The notes under the pieces: generated by a model
The model's input: only the letters and a program-made list of their open reading frames with translations
Databases searched by the model: none
Told to the model about the DNA's origin: nothing
In this document: in pieces, positions 1-12,700 of the stretch
Layout: every line of letters starts with the position of its first letter
Numbering within the stretch: position 1 is the stretch's first letter
Program-made: the position numbers and the translations under genes
Origin: Symsagittifera roscoffensis
Lineage: Eukaryota > Xenacoelomorpha > Acoela > Convolutidae
Direction of reading: 5' to 3'
Length of the DNA stretch: 64,000 bases
Assembly: GCF_963678635.1 (NCBI RefSeq)
Contig: NC_087066.1
Location: 17,107,275 to 17,171,274, forward strand

Positions 1-2013
1 TTTTTTATATGGTACGCTTGTTTAGCAACCCAAATTCCAAACAATGGTTTTTGTTTTAATTTAAATCGGTTATACTATAATTGAAAATTGTTTTTACACA
101 AGCGAAGCGTGTGTATCATTACGAAGATTTTTCTAACCGAAGTCGTAAATAAAAGTGCTGATTTGGTGGCATTTTTGTTATATTTCAATTTAATAATATA
201 TAAGCCTAATCATATTTAAGCTCATGGAAAATGTTTGCAATTTTCGCAGAGATTTCAATTTTCCTTAAAAACTACTGTATTGATTTTCAAAAAAAGTTAC
301 TAATGGGAAAATTGGCTGCTCTCCTATGTGTCTGCGTATTTTTTTAGTCTCTTTTCATTGTACCGCAAGTTTTACCGCCTTCGAAATTTTCAGTAAGAGG
401 ATTTTTGGCCTATTTGTTTTCAACTTCTTCGTTTCTTCAAATATTAAATGCACAAATCTGAGATGAGGGTTTCAATCAAAAGAAAAACTTGGATATCTCC
501 CCTTTTCTCAAAAACTACCCTGCCAATGCGGAGAATAAGGGTTTAATCGAAAGAAAAAAACATTTATGCAAGTCTCACCAGCGCAAGCGGTAAGCGTTTT
601 GAACTAAATATGGCCTTAGAAATTGTCAGTTGTTTTTGAAAGGTTGCCAATTTTTTTGGAAAGTTATTTTTAAAAAAAACTAACCTGCTGAATCTTAGTT
701 AATACTAGTTAAATCTGACATTAAGTGTTCAGTTTAAAAAATTCAGTGTAGGGAAATCTTCAATTTGAAAATCAGATGCTGTTCCCATGCTTAAGTAGAG
801 AGAAGCTTATGGTTGTAGTAAAAGTCAAGTTTTGCAATTCTTTCGACTATTTGTTCGAATACTACCCAGACAAATCTGAGAAGAAGACTTCAATTAAAAG
901 AACGATTAGCAGTTTTCGCCACTGAACAATCTGTTAATCGCCTATGTAAGCAGGGAAACACCAGGTTTTTGCGTAAATAACATTTGTTGTAATTACGCAT
1001 TTCCGTATCAGTACAATATATGATTAAAAATATTATAACAGGTAGATCCAGCATTAACTGGGCCACTCTTTTACTTTCAAGTGACCGTTGCGTAGATGCA
1101 GGACGTGAGACTCCTAATCAACAGGTCGGATATTAAAATCAGGAACATTCAAATAGAATTATTTTTTGGTCGAATTTTTGCTGCATAACTGCTACAATTT
1201 GATAAACTGTAGCTGCGTTATTGGTGGCTAGTCTTAGTAAAATAACAAGCGGCCGTGGAACAGATATGCGAACGTGTTACTCCTAATCTCCAAAAATTCT
1301 TTTCAAGATACTTTTTAAATTTATTCTTTATTTCCCTTTTTATTTTGTGTTTTGCCTGTTTAGAGCTCTTTGTTCTATTTCCTCACTTGTTTGTAAAATT
1401 CTGATTTTTAATGATCATATTCATTTTTGTTATTTAGTTTTTCGAATTTTATAACGGCTTAGTCAAATTGCTTCCAAGGTGTAAAATTTTGACTTTATTT
1501 AATAAATTTCTGAACTTAATTTTTCCAAAAAAGTCATTGATGAGGTTAATTTTGAAATGAAAAAGTTCGGACTTTGTATATATTATTTGAGAAATTTAAT
1601 ATACGTTAGAGAAATTTAATATTGTTTGAGAAATTTGATGTATTCAGACTTTTATTTGTTCCGTATCGTCTTTTGGGATGTGCATCAAATAGACAACATG
1701 CATTGATAGTTTTCAGTCAACAAACCAATTTGAAACTACTCAAATTTGTTTACTTGAAAGAGTGTACGAATGGTGATGAGGTATTAAAATTAAAAAATGC
1801 CTTTTTTAACCGAAATTATTCGAATAAGTTGATATATGATTAAATTTTATGTAAAACGAATTGCTTAAGGTTTTACGGAGATTAAAATGGTAGTTTGTTT
1901 AGCAAAAATAGCCTTATAATTAGACATTGGTAAATATGTCTATAAATTATATTTTAAGTACTTTTTAATCGCCATTCTGATATGTATTGTATGTGTTATG
2001 TTCTGTGTTGTAG
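1..2013. other. Intronic AT-rich DNA upstream of the first visible GDI exon
   Basis: No coding exon is visible here. The next exon (from 2014) starts in mid-protein, so earlier exons of the GDI gene must lie before the window. Positions about 250-920 contain lines related to a repeat seen again at 19130-19370 and 43260-44640 (motif like TTCTCAAAAACTACCCTGCC). Positions about 100-170 resemble segments near 18355 and 19945. Confidence 0.6.
1240..1300 (+). repeat. Weak tRNA-like SINE head
   Basis: The stretch around CCGTGG...GCGAACGTGTTACTCCTAATC resembles the tRNA-like head at 20098-20165, which has CCGTGGGCGAG...GTGCGTGAGACTCATGATC. No intact B box is seen, so this is only a possible degraded SINE copy. 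Confidence 0.2.
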
Positions 2014-4461
2014 ACGTCTATATCTGCTGTGTGTCATCTGCACATGCAGTGGCCTCCAAGGGCAAGTATATAGCAGTGGTGGGAGCCACAGTGGAAACAG
2101 AACAGCCAGAAGAAGAGGTGAAGAGTGTACTGCATATTCTGGGCAGTCTAGCATGCGAGTGAGTCCTCAATTATCCATTACTGCAAACGGCACTATGAGT
2201 TTTAGTTTTTACAGTAGCGGCTCAATATTGTTCCGATCACATATGTTTTAGTTTTAAGTGCAATTCAAATAGACATTCATAAGCTAGAGTAGAATCTATT
2301 TGGCGTGAAGGATTTATTTTGGAGAAGGATTTGTTTGAAGTTATTGGATTGCGTTATCATACAACATGTCCCAAAATGAACACATTAGCTTATAGTGTCA
2401 TTTAAACAGACATTCATAAACTAGAGCTACCCCATTATTTTTGAATAAAAACTTATTTGGCGTGAAGGAGTTGTGTTGAAGTTACTGGTTTGCGTTAGCT
2501 CACGAAATGTCGCAAAACAAACAAATGTGGTCACAACATAGTCTCTTAGAATTCGGTTTTGTTTTGACGCTTAATTTGTGAGAATGCTGCATCTGGTAAT
2601 TCTTGCCAATCTTTGCTATTGCCTGTTCGCTATGTCCACTAACTTGTCATTGTAAAGGGTTGCTGAAATTCGAAGAGTTTTAAGATTAGTTTTGCTTGTA
2701 AAACTCGAAAAAAAAATCAGTTTGTTGTTTCCTTCAGATCATTAACTTTTTTCCGACTGTTGTCTATGTTTATAAAAAATTATATTACTTGAATTTTTAC
2801 AAAGTAGCTGAGGAGTAGTGAACAAGTATAGACGGTTGCTGTGCAAGTAGCCTAAAGTTTCGACCACAATCATAAAAAAAAACAGATTTTTTTCACATTG
2901 TTTCGTTTTTTATTCGCAGTGTGATGAGAGAATCTGAATAAAAGCCTAAAATAAGGCATAATTGATATTAATTGCAAATTAGGTACACTACACAACAGTT
3001 GTCTGCAAAAATAAATGAAATTTTTTCCATTGAAAGCGATAAAATAGAAGCCGATTATCATTTGTGGTACCTGATTCTGCGTGGAAAAAAAACTAAAACA
3101 TCCGAATACAACCCCCCCCCCCTCCTATTTTCAATGATCGGAAGTTGCAGAAACCAAAAGCTCCTCCTCAGTTTCAACGTTTTTTTGGAGAAATTGTAGC
3201 TGTAGTTAACAATAGAAGTATTTCCAGTTTCTAATCAATTACGTAGCTGTTCATCTGATTGCTCTTTGTATTCGGACTGGGAATTGTATTATTTGGTTTA
3301 GTTTTTTTTACGTGATTGTGTTTCCCTGTCATTTACCTTTCTTTGCCTTTTGCATTCTCCAACGCGAATATTGAGTGATATCTGAATTAACTTATCGATA
3401 AAATTATCGGTCTGTCCCTTCAGCAAATAGTTATTGCTGCAACTTTCTCTCGGCTGAGCCATTGCTGTTTTTGTACATGTGTCTTCTTTTTTACAATGCC
3501 TATTTTCTATACCTGATTATCAAGACGTTTTTTGTTGCTGTTCGAAAAGATTTTGATCAATTGTCAGGAAGACCTACGGAAAAACGCAGATTAAGCAATT
3601 CGCATCCGCTCTTTTGCTGCTTAATCCTTTTCTGATTTGAGTTTAGACCGTTCATCTATGTGCAGGACCTCTATAGACCGACAGACCTGGGACGAGAATC
3701 GAAGGTACGGTTGTTTACTTTCAAGGAACAGTCCCTCATGGCAGAAGAACAGAATGACAAATTGTTAGATCAGCAAACAAATCAGAATTAGTAAATCGGA
3801 AAGAAAGTGTGGCAACTCAGTCATAACTTTTTGAGAATTTGAAGGCCTGTGATTAACTGAACTTTTATGCCATTCAGACTTTCTGCCATGAAAACAGCGC
3901 CCCTAGGCATCATCAAGTCGATGAAAAAAGCACGTTGAGTGAGAATTGTATGCGACATGGTGTATTTAAATTGGAGTAGTGTTTTCATGCAGAAGGTAGC
4001 CAATTTGAGCCACTGGGATAATAACTCTTTCTAATCCAATTACCTTGACACGGATGATGAATTCATGTTGCAATTTTCTTCCTTGGTGCACAAATAGAGA
4101 CATGTTAAACTTAAAATGACTTAATATCAACCAGAAATATTCAAAGTTTGATCGAATATTGATCAATACTTAGTGATGAAAATGAACTAGTGAACATTCC
4201 ATGTATGGCTTTGCTGGTTAAAAAAATGTAACTGATAACTTTTTAATCTTTGCGTATGAAAATGGTAAGAAGTTTCAAAGCTATGTTTGTTCTGATTCTA
4301 ATTTGTAACAGGTGTTCATTACGAAGAGTTACGACGCGACCACTCACTTCGAGACCACATGTGACGACATCGAGAGTGTCTACGAGAGATGCACTGGACA
4401 GAAACTGGACCTGGAGAAACTGTCATCCAAATTGGTCACACCAGACGCCGGATCTTTCTGA
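2014..4461 (+). CDS. GDI: Rab GDP dissociation inhibitor, C-terminal part (three exons)
   Basis: Exons are 2014-2158, 3647-3704 and 4312-4461, the last ending in TGA. Splice sites are TGTTGTAG/ACGTC, GCGA/GTGAGT, GTTTAG/ACCG, TCGAAG/GTACGG and GTAACAG/GTGTTC, and the phases (2-in, 2/1, 0/0) agree. The joined reading follows the end of animal GDI1/GDI2: VYICCVSSAHAVASKGKY, then ATVET, then DLYRPTDLG, then SYDATTHFETTCDDI. GDI extracts prenylated, GDP-bound Rab proteins from membranes and keeps them soluble in the cytosol. This is the C-terminal lobe of the FAD-like fold, about 117 residues out of the usual roughly 445; the rest lies 5' of the window. The C-terminus ends PDAGSF. The call is very secure. 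Whether the animal has one or several GDI genes cannot be told from here. Confidence 0.95.
2848..3140. repeat. Dispersed repeat family B (copy in GDI intron)
   Basis: The left edge reads AAAGTTTCGACCACAATCATAAA after TTGCTGTGCAAGTAGCC. The right edge reads TTTTCAATGATCGGAAG, and CTGATTCTGCGTGGAAAAAA lies just inside. The same edges recur around 38041-38575, and GGTCGGAACATTCTGTG or its complement marks copies near 33985-34260 and 39330-39800. The edges are roughly inverted (TTCCGACCA / TGGTCGGA), suggesting a small terminal-inverted-repeat element. Confidence 0.4.
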
Positions 4462-4588
4462 AGATTTGAATTCTGATATCTTGATTTAAAATGAATTTTG
4501 AAAAATAACGTGAAAAGTAAACAAAATAGCGGGTCTAGTCATTGGCTACTCGGACTTCGACGAGTTATGATTGCTCCGTTTTTTATCC

Positions 4589-4594
4589 AATAAA
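4589..4594 (+). terminator. Poly(A) signal AATAAA of GDI
   Basis: AATAAA lies 128 bases after the GDI stop codon and is the first canonical signal downstream, so it fits the end of the transcript. Confidence 0.6.
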
Positions 4595-5320
4595 ATGCTG
4601 CCTGTTCGATTTCCGGTTTAATGTCTTCTGGAAACGGGTTCTATCTGACTATTCTTACCTCCTTTACTCATCGTTCTTTCCATTCAATACATGCTACCCA
4701 ATCTACTTCTAAATGTGCTATTAAATCCGAAAATGTATTTAATTTTATATTAAAATGTTTATCAATGTTATGTCAGTAAAAATAATTGACTTGCTTTATT
4801 AATTTATTGTCTTGAAGAAACCAACAGTTGTTCATGTCGGTTAGTTAACGGGCTCAGTTTTGTTTTAAAAATACGTAATATGAAAAGCTCAATTATGAAT
4901 TGTAGATTCTTCCGAGCGAAATGATGTCATTGATTTTTTTTTTCACTACCGGAAACCTGTTGCAGCGAATTGAAACCAGGAATTCACACTATGAAAAGCA
5001 TATCAAGACAGGCCAAGCTCCGAACAGAGAAGATGGTATGAGACATTAAGAGATGCAATGGTCTATTGCAATATATTCTTGGAACGTTCATCGGTTCTAC
5101 AGACGAATACTTTTTTAGCCTAAACTTAGTTATTCGAACCAAGGACGAGATTGTGTCACAGGCTAGGAGTTGAGTGGGTACTAACCCTTGCCTATTCTAG
5201 CTCAATAATGAATGGTTTTTAACTTAATACTTCATTTGTGATGTTCATACAAACTGAATGTTACCTTCTCTATGAAACGTTGTATTTCATATGTAAGCGA
5301 AATTAATTCTTATGGGAAAC
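4595..5320. other. Intergenic, nothing recognised
   Basis: AT-rich DNA after GDI. I see no exon with coding character on either strand and no clear repeat. Confidence 0.5.
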
Positions 5321-5325
5321 TGAAA

Positions 5326-5459
5326 CAGGGTGGCCACAGTATCAGTGCCAAATCAATGCAAAGCATGATTGTCAGTGCCAGAAAATGAATATCAGTGCCA
5401 GTTTTTTTTTCACAGCACTTCTTTACTGACGCCATTTCTCAGACACTGTGGCCACCCTG
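5326..5459. mobile_element. 134-bp MITE with 15-bp terminal inverted repeats
   Basis: The ends are CAGGGTGGCCACAGT and its exact complement ACTGTGGCCACCCTG. The element is flanked on both sides by TGAAA (5321-5325 and 5460-5464), a probable 5-bp target duplication. Inside are three copies of TCAGTGCCA (from about 5342, 5371 and 5392). There is no coding capacity, so it would be moved by a transposase encoded elsewhere. Confidence 0.8.
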
Positions 5460-5464
5460 TGAAA

Positions 5465-6440
5465 GCAGTCGAAACGACGATGGTCCAGATCATTGCAACT
5501 ATTGTACTTTATTTAGGCAATATACACACACTACCATCTATTTCTATTCCGGGAAAAGAACTTGATTAACCAAACTGAAAATTGATGACAACAAGAACAA
5601 CCTATAATTGAAGAAAATGAAGCATATTTCAACGACAGTTTTCGTAATAAAAATTACACATTTTTTAATAGAAATTTATCATCAAATTTTCAAACTTTTT
5701 CGATGACAACAGCCATGCATAGATACATCTATACATAAACACACATACACGCATAAATATACATACATACACATGCACGTAATAATATAACATAGACACA
5801 TTTAATTCCTGATTTGCAATCAAATTTCGTTCAATGATTTAAACATATTCACTTTAAAGTCGAGTGTCTGGTTACAATACAAGTTTTCTGTAGGTCTAAT
5901 TTGTATATTGTCTGGCTGCGGAAAAACACTAAGTGACAAGGTTTTTGAGCTATATGTCACATCAGCACATCAAGAAAACTAAAAACTATAACATAAATTA
6001 AAACATTCTCAGGTTTAAAGTTGGTAGAAGTGCAAATTAAAGCGATACTTTGTGATTTTTTTTTCGAATGGCCTAATAAGTTTGAGAAGTTCAACTTTGA
6101 ACGCCTCTAGAAAAAGCTGAGGCAAATTTAACTCAAAAAGATTAAGCTATCTCGTTACCGCATTAAAAACCGCTCTGACTGGAGATAACGTCAAAAAATT
6201 GAAGTTTACAGTTAAAAACACCGAAAAGTCGAAGAAGACCAATTTTGACCAGAAGTAACATTTTTTTTTACAAAAAAAGCTAGAACTGATTTTTTCCCAC
6301 CAGGGCAGCTTATCGACCCTTCTACTTCGTTCGATTAAACCAACTTAGAACAGTTCTGAAATATTTTTTAGAAAAATCGTATTATTAGTAGGGATCTCTT
6401 TTCGGTCTTTTATACCGGGTTTAACCTCAGTTAATAAAAA
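5465..6440. other. Intergenic; short microsatellite-like stretch at about 5713-5790
   Basis: Between 5713 and 5790 the sequence is rich in ACATACA/ATACACA steps. The rest is AT-rich without a supported gene. Confidence 0.5.
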
Positions 6441-6599
6441 AGTAAACAAAAAGCATTGCAACTGGAAGCATTACAAATCCGCCAGGAAGCTTTGCAACTC
6501 CGCCTGGAAGCTTTGCATGCCAGTAATCGTTCTCGCCGGTCCCAAGACCGGGTATAGCAGGAGGGTTGGCGATAGCAAGGGCATCCAGCAGTGAAACTC

Positions 6600-7395
6600 C
6601 TTTTCAACGAACTGTATTATGAATAGGCCAAATATAGTTGGCAGTACAGCCCGAATTACTGCGGTGACGGCGTTGTCGGTGACGGCCTACGTCAGAAATA
6701 TTGCCCTTGCACGCCGAAATTCCCTGAGACAAATGACGGCTGTATAGCCTGACACGCCAGGACTTAAGTTTCGATTTGCTACGTGGAACGTCGGTTCCAT
6801 TACTGGAATAAGTGGCGAGATAACAATTGAAAAGTGGATGCTGCATGCAATAAAAAAACTTGATGGAAGGATCAGGAACAACAATGGTTAGAAATGGTTA
6901 CAACTTGCTCTGTCGGAAAGAAAGCAGAAAATGGAGTTGGCATTGCTGTCGCTGAACACTTAGTGTACCGTGTTGTAGAGGTCAACTGTGTCAACGACCG
7001 CATGACCTACGTAATGGTTATTTTGGAAGATCGTGTCTACAAACAGACAGCTGCTTATTGCCCCCAGAGCCTATTAGCAGAAGCTATTGAGCGTGAGTTG
7101 TTCACAACCTATAACCCGTTGATTGATGGTGACTTCAATGGACATATTGGCGAAGACATTTCTGGTTGGGAAAGTGTACATGGTGGTTTTGTTTATGGAA
7201 GCCAGAAAATTTTGAAAAGGCAATATGGATAATAAAAAAAGGAGAATAGGAAAACTATCATGAGAAACTGTCACATTCGAACAGGTATTATCTTTTTTAT
7301 TGGGAGTTCAAATTGATATCTGTTGTGTTATGCTGATTCGCGAAAGCATTGACAATTGGAGAGTAGTGGGAGCTGATGTTTTCAATCATGATTAC
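6600..7395 (+). pseudogene. Decayed non-LTR retrotransposon endonuclease (CFDP2/RTE-like)
   Basis: Three reading-frame blocks match the endonuclease/exonuclease/phosphatase domain of RTE-type elements, often annotated craniofacial development protein 2-like. At 6762-6890 there is FATWNVGSITGISGE; at 6894-7225 VGIAVAEHLVYRVVEV, then DGDFNGHIGED and SVHGGFVYG; and in another frame at 7270-7395 VTFEQ, VQIDICCV and RESIDNWRVVGAD. These correspond to the TWNVGT, GDFNGHVG and SQIDYILVR blocks of the family. Stop codons and at least one frameshift separate the blocks, and reverse transcriptase is absent, so it is a dead fragment. GC content upstream (6440-6720) is higher than around it and probably belongs to the same element. 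Confidence 0.8.
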
Positions 7396-9700
7396 TCCTC
7401 CATTGAATCTAACAATTTTTTTTATAATAAAAGATCAGATTTGATTGATCTGAGAAAATATAAATCGTGTTCACACTAGCAAGTACATGATCGACTTCAA
7501 TTAGGATGTTGCAATCCAGCACGAAATTGATATCCATTGCTAGGCAGAACATTGTCCTAGACAAAAGGTAGTTCGAGAACTTCTCGATATATCTCACTGT
7601 CATCAGTTATTTAATTTGGCTTATGAATGGCAATCATAGCAAAGATGCTGCCTAATTTTTAGGAATACAATGAATTGTTGCACAGATGGCAACTAATTAT
7701 TTTCCAAAGTGTTCCATAGACAACTTGTCGGAGATCAAGTTACGATCATTTTAAATTTATAAAGTTTTCTGAAATTGGTTTCACAAGGTCTGAGTGATCT
7801 CTGTATCAAATTTTATCTAATTGGCGTTTGAGCAGATGGAAAGTTGAGTTTGCTCATTGGACAATCATATATCTCAAGCTTGACTTGAATGCCGGCGCGC
7901 TTTTATTTATTGGCGGAAGAAATATGAAATTGGCCACATTGTTGAGGAGCGAGTATCATTGGCGTCTTGAAGACTACATATAGCCTCCAACTTTTTTTCG
8001 TTGGCACAATTGAATGCTATGGGTTGGGTCTGAACTTTTGTTCGACCGGTTTTGTAAATAAATTAATGTTTGAATGAAGCATTTTTAAGAACTTTGGGAG
8101 ATGAGATTTTCTTTAGATTGTAGTTCTGCTTGTTTGTTTTCGTTACTTAGTGAACTTCAAAAGCAACATAACAGCTCTTCTAAGTTCACTAAGAGGGTTG
8201 CGAAAGCAAGGAATCTGTGCGCCTTAAATGGCGTGCTGCAATTTTACATTCGCTAGTTGATACATCAAAGTTTCAACCCCAATTTGTTGTCCTCTTTTGA
8301 AAGCAATCTGAGACAATTTTTTTTCCAGAGTTTTTGTGATGTTTTTTTTTCAGTCATAAAACCGCTTGAGTTTGAATTGGGAATGACTCAGAACTTATTT
8401 CATTTTCAGCTCCTGGCCTTTTGCAGTCTATATTGCTTTATTGACTGCAAATAAGTAATGATAAGTTAGCGCTACAGGTTCCATTGGATGAAATATATTT
8501 TGATAACCGTCCAAAAAGAACTTTTTCTGCATTTTGCATGTATACCTTCTCACCAAAAGAAACGCTACAGAACGAAATGTTTGGATGTTTTTATTAGTAT
8601 TTAGCAATCGCGTGGTCATAACAAAATGTTATAAAATAAAGACTAGAAAACAATTAGGGTGAATCACTCAAGCTTTGAAATAGCATACAACAGATTTAAA
8701 AAACAATTATGAAATAGTTTTTTTTACTCGGTGAATATAACGGGAATTGACTTTACTTCGTGTCGACAACAATTATCATAAGCTTGTGTGCCCTTTTACT
8801 TCATTTTCAAATAATGTTCGTTCTTTAATGCTAAGCTAGCTGGAGAAAATATAACAATTCTTATTGAGTTTGAAGCCGAGGTAATATTTTGGTCTACCAA
8901 TATATTTTGATACTAAGATAGACGGGATAACTTTAACTTTTGATACCACTCACAGGTACTGACTTTTCTGGGTACGCCTCTATTTCCCAATTAGATTTTG
9001 GAATTTTTTTTATGTAACCTTCAGAGAGAGGAAATCCAATCCTAGTATTTGGTCTACATTAATTTGTATTGGATAGTCACCTGGAGTATCGAATTCGCAT
9101 CAAAAATTGCATAACCTAGTAATTTAAGTTTTTCGCCATTAACTGTTTTTGAGTTAGATATAGATTTCTTAAACTCTAAATATTGTATTTTTCATAGTTC
9201 TTGATAAGTACAAAAATTATATATTGAGCAAGTTGCTCCGACGTCTATTAAAAATTGAGTTTTTAGACCGTTATTTTTGTTTTTTTCCCGACGAAATATT
9301 GGTATAATTCAATATTTAGTTTTGATTTTGCGCGAAGATTGCTCTAATGTACTTCTCGTTCCTCATTATCACTATAGTATCCTTCATGGTCCTAATGAAG
9401 ATATCTATCATGATTTTTTTCTATCGGATAAAGAGTTGTATTATGATGCAGTGTCCTTTGATTACCTTGGTAATTATATCGAATTTTGGATCCTTTTCCA
9501 ATAAATTCACTGCTTACTGCAAAACTAAGATTTTTGGTAGCTATATGATTTTCTTTAGTTGTTGGCAAGTTGCACGGGATTCTCGATTAAAAGTTGATGT
9601 GCTTTTTTTTGTTTATACCTGGCAGATGCTAACGAGTTTTACTATTAGAGTCAATTGGGCGTTGGTACATCCTTTTTTTTCTTTGTAATTAAACTAAAGC
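7396..9700. other. Intergenic, no supported gene
   Basis: AT-rich DNA. Short ORFs such as 9347-9688 read as low-complexity hydrophobic residues with poly-T codons and no family signature, so they are left out. Confidence 0.5.
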
Positions 9701-12700
9701 AAAAATCTCTTACTAGATGTTATCATAGATCATAGTCGATCTGGTCCTATTGTTAAATTGATGGTTACATAAACAGATAATAAGATTCAGATTGATTTAT
9801 TTCCCAGCTTTTTTTGGCTACGACAAATCTGCACCTGCAGTCTGGACTTCAAACTTCATTTGTCACGTCTTAATCATACTCATGATGAGATGGACTTCTG
9901 CAACTTTTTGATTTTTTAGCCTAAGAATGATCGAATTAAATATCAAGTCAATTTATCGATTTTGCTTCTGCCTCACTTAAATAAAAATTCAAAGTCTTTT
10001 GTTAGGATCGCAAAAGGACTGGATCGCAAAACACGTCAAAGTAAATGAGAGAAACGCTCTATTAGGTTGGAATTTTACCCATAGACGGTCAAACTGAATT
10101 CTTTTGTTGCTTAAATGTCAAATAAATTAAAACCTAATCCAACTATGTCAAGTTAAGCTACTTTCAGTGGAATTATCGTAGATCGACTATTATCTGTGAA
10201 AACATCTAGTATGAGACTTATGCTTCAGTTCTTAGTAATTCACACCAACCAAATTATTTTTTTGCTTTTCAGACTGTACATACCTTAAGGGGTAGCTTTG
10301 TTCTATTCGCACCACCTACTAAAAGAAACAATGGGTCGTTGATAGATCCTTTTTGTCTTAGTAACCAAATCAGAGCATATATCTCATACTAGATGTTATC
10401 GTAGATCGTAGTCGATCTAGTCCTATAATTAAAATGTTATTTTTATAAACAGGTAATTTAAAGGGGTTGATTTAATAAGAATAAATCAGTTTTGATTGGA
10501 TGAATAACTGTCTTAAGTATCAATATAGGTTTGGGGTATGAAGATAAACCTATATAAATTTAAGCTTCAGGAAATTATTAGAATCTTATCTCAGTCAGTT
10601 CTAGAACGTTATTTTTTTCAAAAGTATTTTTGATTGAAACGGAAACTACTGATCATTTTAAAAAAGAAATTCTTTCAACTCCACAGCGATTAGGGGGAAA
10701 TAACACTTCTGAAGATTCAGATTGATTTATTTCTCAGCTCTTTGGCTGATACAATTCTTTACATGCAGTCTAGACTTCAAACTTCGTTTTACCCCTTTCC
10801 TTCATCCTCATGATGAAAAGAACATTTGCATTTTTCTGATTTTCAGCATAAAAATTGTTAGTTTAAGTATCCAGACAGTTTATCAGTTTTGCACCAGCCT
10901 TACATAATTTGATATTCAGTCTTGTGTTACGATCGCAAAAGGACTGGATTGCAAAATACGTCAAATTAAATGAGATAATCGCTCAATCAGGTTGGAATTT
11001 AATCGAAGGTTGTCAAATTGAATTCTTTTTTGTTGCATAAAAGTCAACCAAATTGAAACATAATCAAACTTTTTGTCATATTTAGCTAATTTAAGTTAAA
11101 TTATCATAGATTGACTATGATCTGTGAAAACATCTAGAATGAGACTTATGCTTCACTTCGTAGTATTTCACTACAGCTAAAATTGATTCTTTTGCTTTGC
11201 AGACTATACATACTTTAGAGGTAGTTCTGCACAATGGGTCGTAGATAGATCTTTTTTGTCTTAGTAACCAAATCAAAGCATATGTCTCTTACTAGATGTT
11301 ATCGTAAATCTTAGTCGATCTGGTCCTTTAGTTGAAATGTTATTTATAATAACAGATAAAAAGTGTTGAGTAAATAATTATATATGAGTTTTGAATGGAT
11401 GAACAACTGTCTTAAGTATCAAAATAAGTTTGGGTTTATTAAGTTAAGTTACATAAATTTAGCCAAAGGAAAACAATGGAATCTTACCTCTGTCAGTTCT
11501 AGAACCTTATAATTTAAAAATTAATTCTAAATAAAAGGAAAATTTGTGATAAATAAAATAAAATAATTCAACTCAACTGAGCAAGTGGGAGAAATAATAA
11601 TTCTGTAGATTCAGTTTCATTTATTTCTCAGCTTTTTCGCTGAGACAAATCTGCAACTGCAGTCTAATTTTCAAACTTCGTTGTCCCCCTTTCCTTTATA
11701 CTCTTGATGAAAAGAAGAATCGCAACTTTTTTGATTTTTCAGCTCAGAAATCATTAATTTCAATATCCAGGCAATTTATCAGTTTTGCACCTGCCTTCCT
11801 TAATTCAAATTTCGAAGCCTTTTGTTAGGATTGCAAAAGGACTGGACTTCAAAAAAGGTCAACATAAATGAGAAAAACGCTCCATTAGGTTGGAATTTAC
11901 CCATAGTCGGTCAAATCGAAATAGTTTGTTGCTTAAAAGTCAAACAAATTTAAAAGTATTCCAACTTTTGTCATTTTTAGCTAAATTTAGTTTTTTTTTT
12001 CAGATCGACTATGGTCTGTGATAACATCTAGTATGCGACTTATGTTTCACTTCTTAATGATCCCTAACAACTAAAGTTATTTCATTTGCTTTTCAGACTA
12101 CATACTTTAAGGGGTAGTTCTCTGCTCAATTCGCACCTTTTTTTACTAAAAGAAACAATGGGTCGTTGATAGATCCTTTTTGACTTAGTAACCAAATCAA
12201 AGCCTTAGTCTCATACTAGATCTTCACCAATTCTGAAGATTCAGGTCGATTTTTTTTAGCCGCTGCTTGAGGCAAGTCTGCTTCTGCAGTCTAGACTTCA
12301 AACTTCATTTTAACCCCTTTCCCTCTTACTCTCGATGAAAAGGACATTTGCAACTTATTGATTTTTCAGCATAAAGTTCATTTTTTAATTATCAATTCAA
12401 TTTATCAGTATTGCACCTGCCTTACTTAATTTCAAATTCAGTCTTTTGTTAGCATCGGAAAAGCACTCGATCGCAAAATACGTCAAGTTAATGAATTGAA
12501 CGCTTAATTAATTTGAAATTAACTAAAATTGATTTTTTTAACGGAAACCATCGGTCGTTGATAGATCCTTTTGTTTGTCTTAGTACCCAAATTAAAGCAT
12601 ACGTCTCATAGCAGATTTTATCATAGTCAAGCTGTTCCTATAATGAAATTGAAAGAGCAGCTCATAGCATATTTTCTCATAGTCAAGCTGTTCCTATAAT

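Noticed and set aside
9277-9688. Hydrophobic ORFs of 75 and 113 codons
   Set aside because: Rich in poly-T codons, overlapping each other in different frames, with no motif or splice context.
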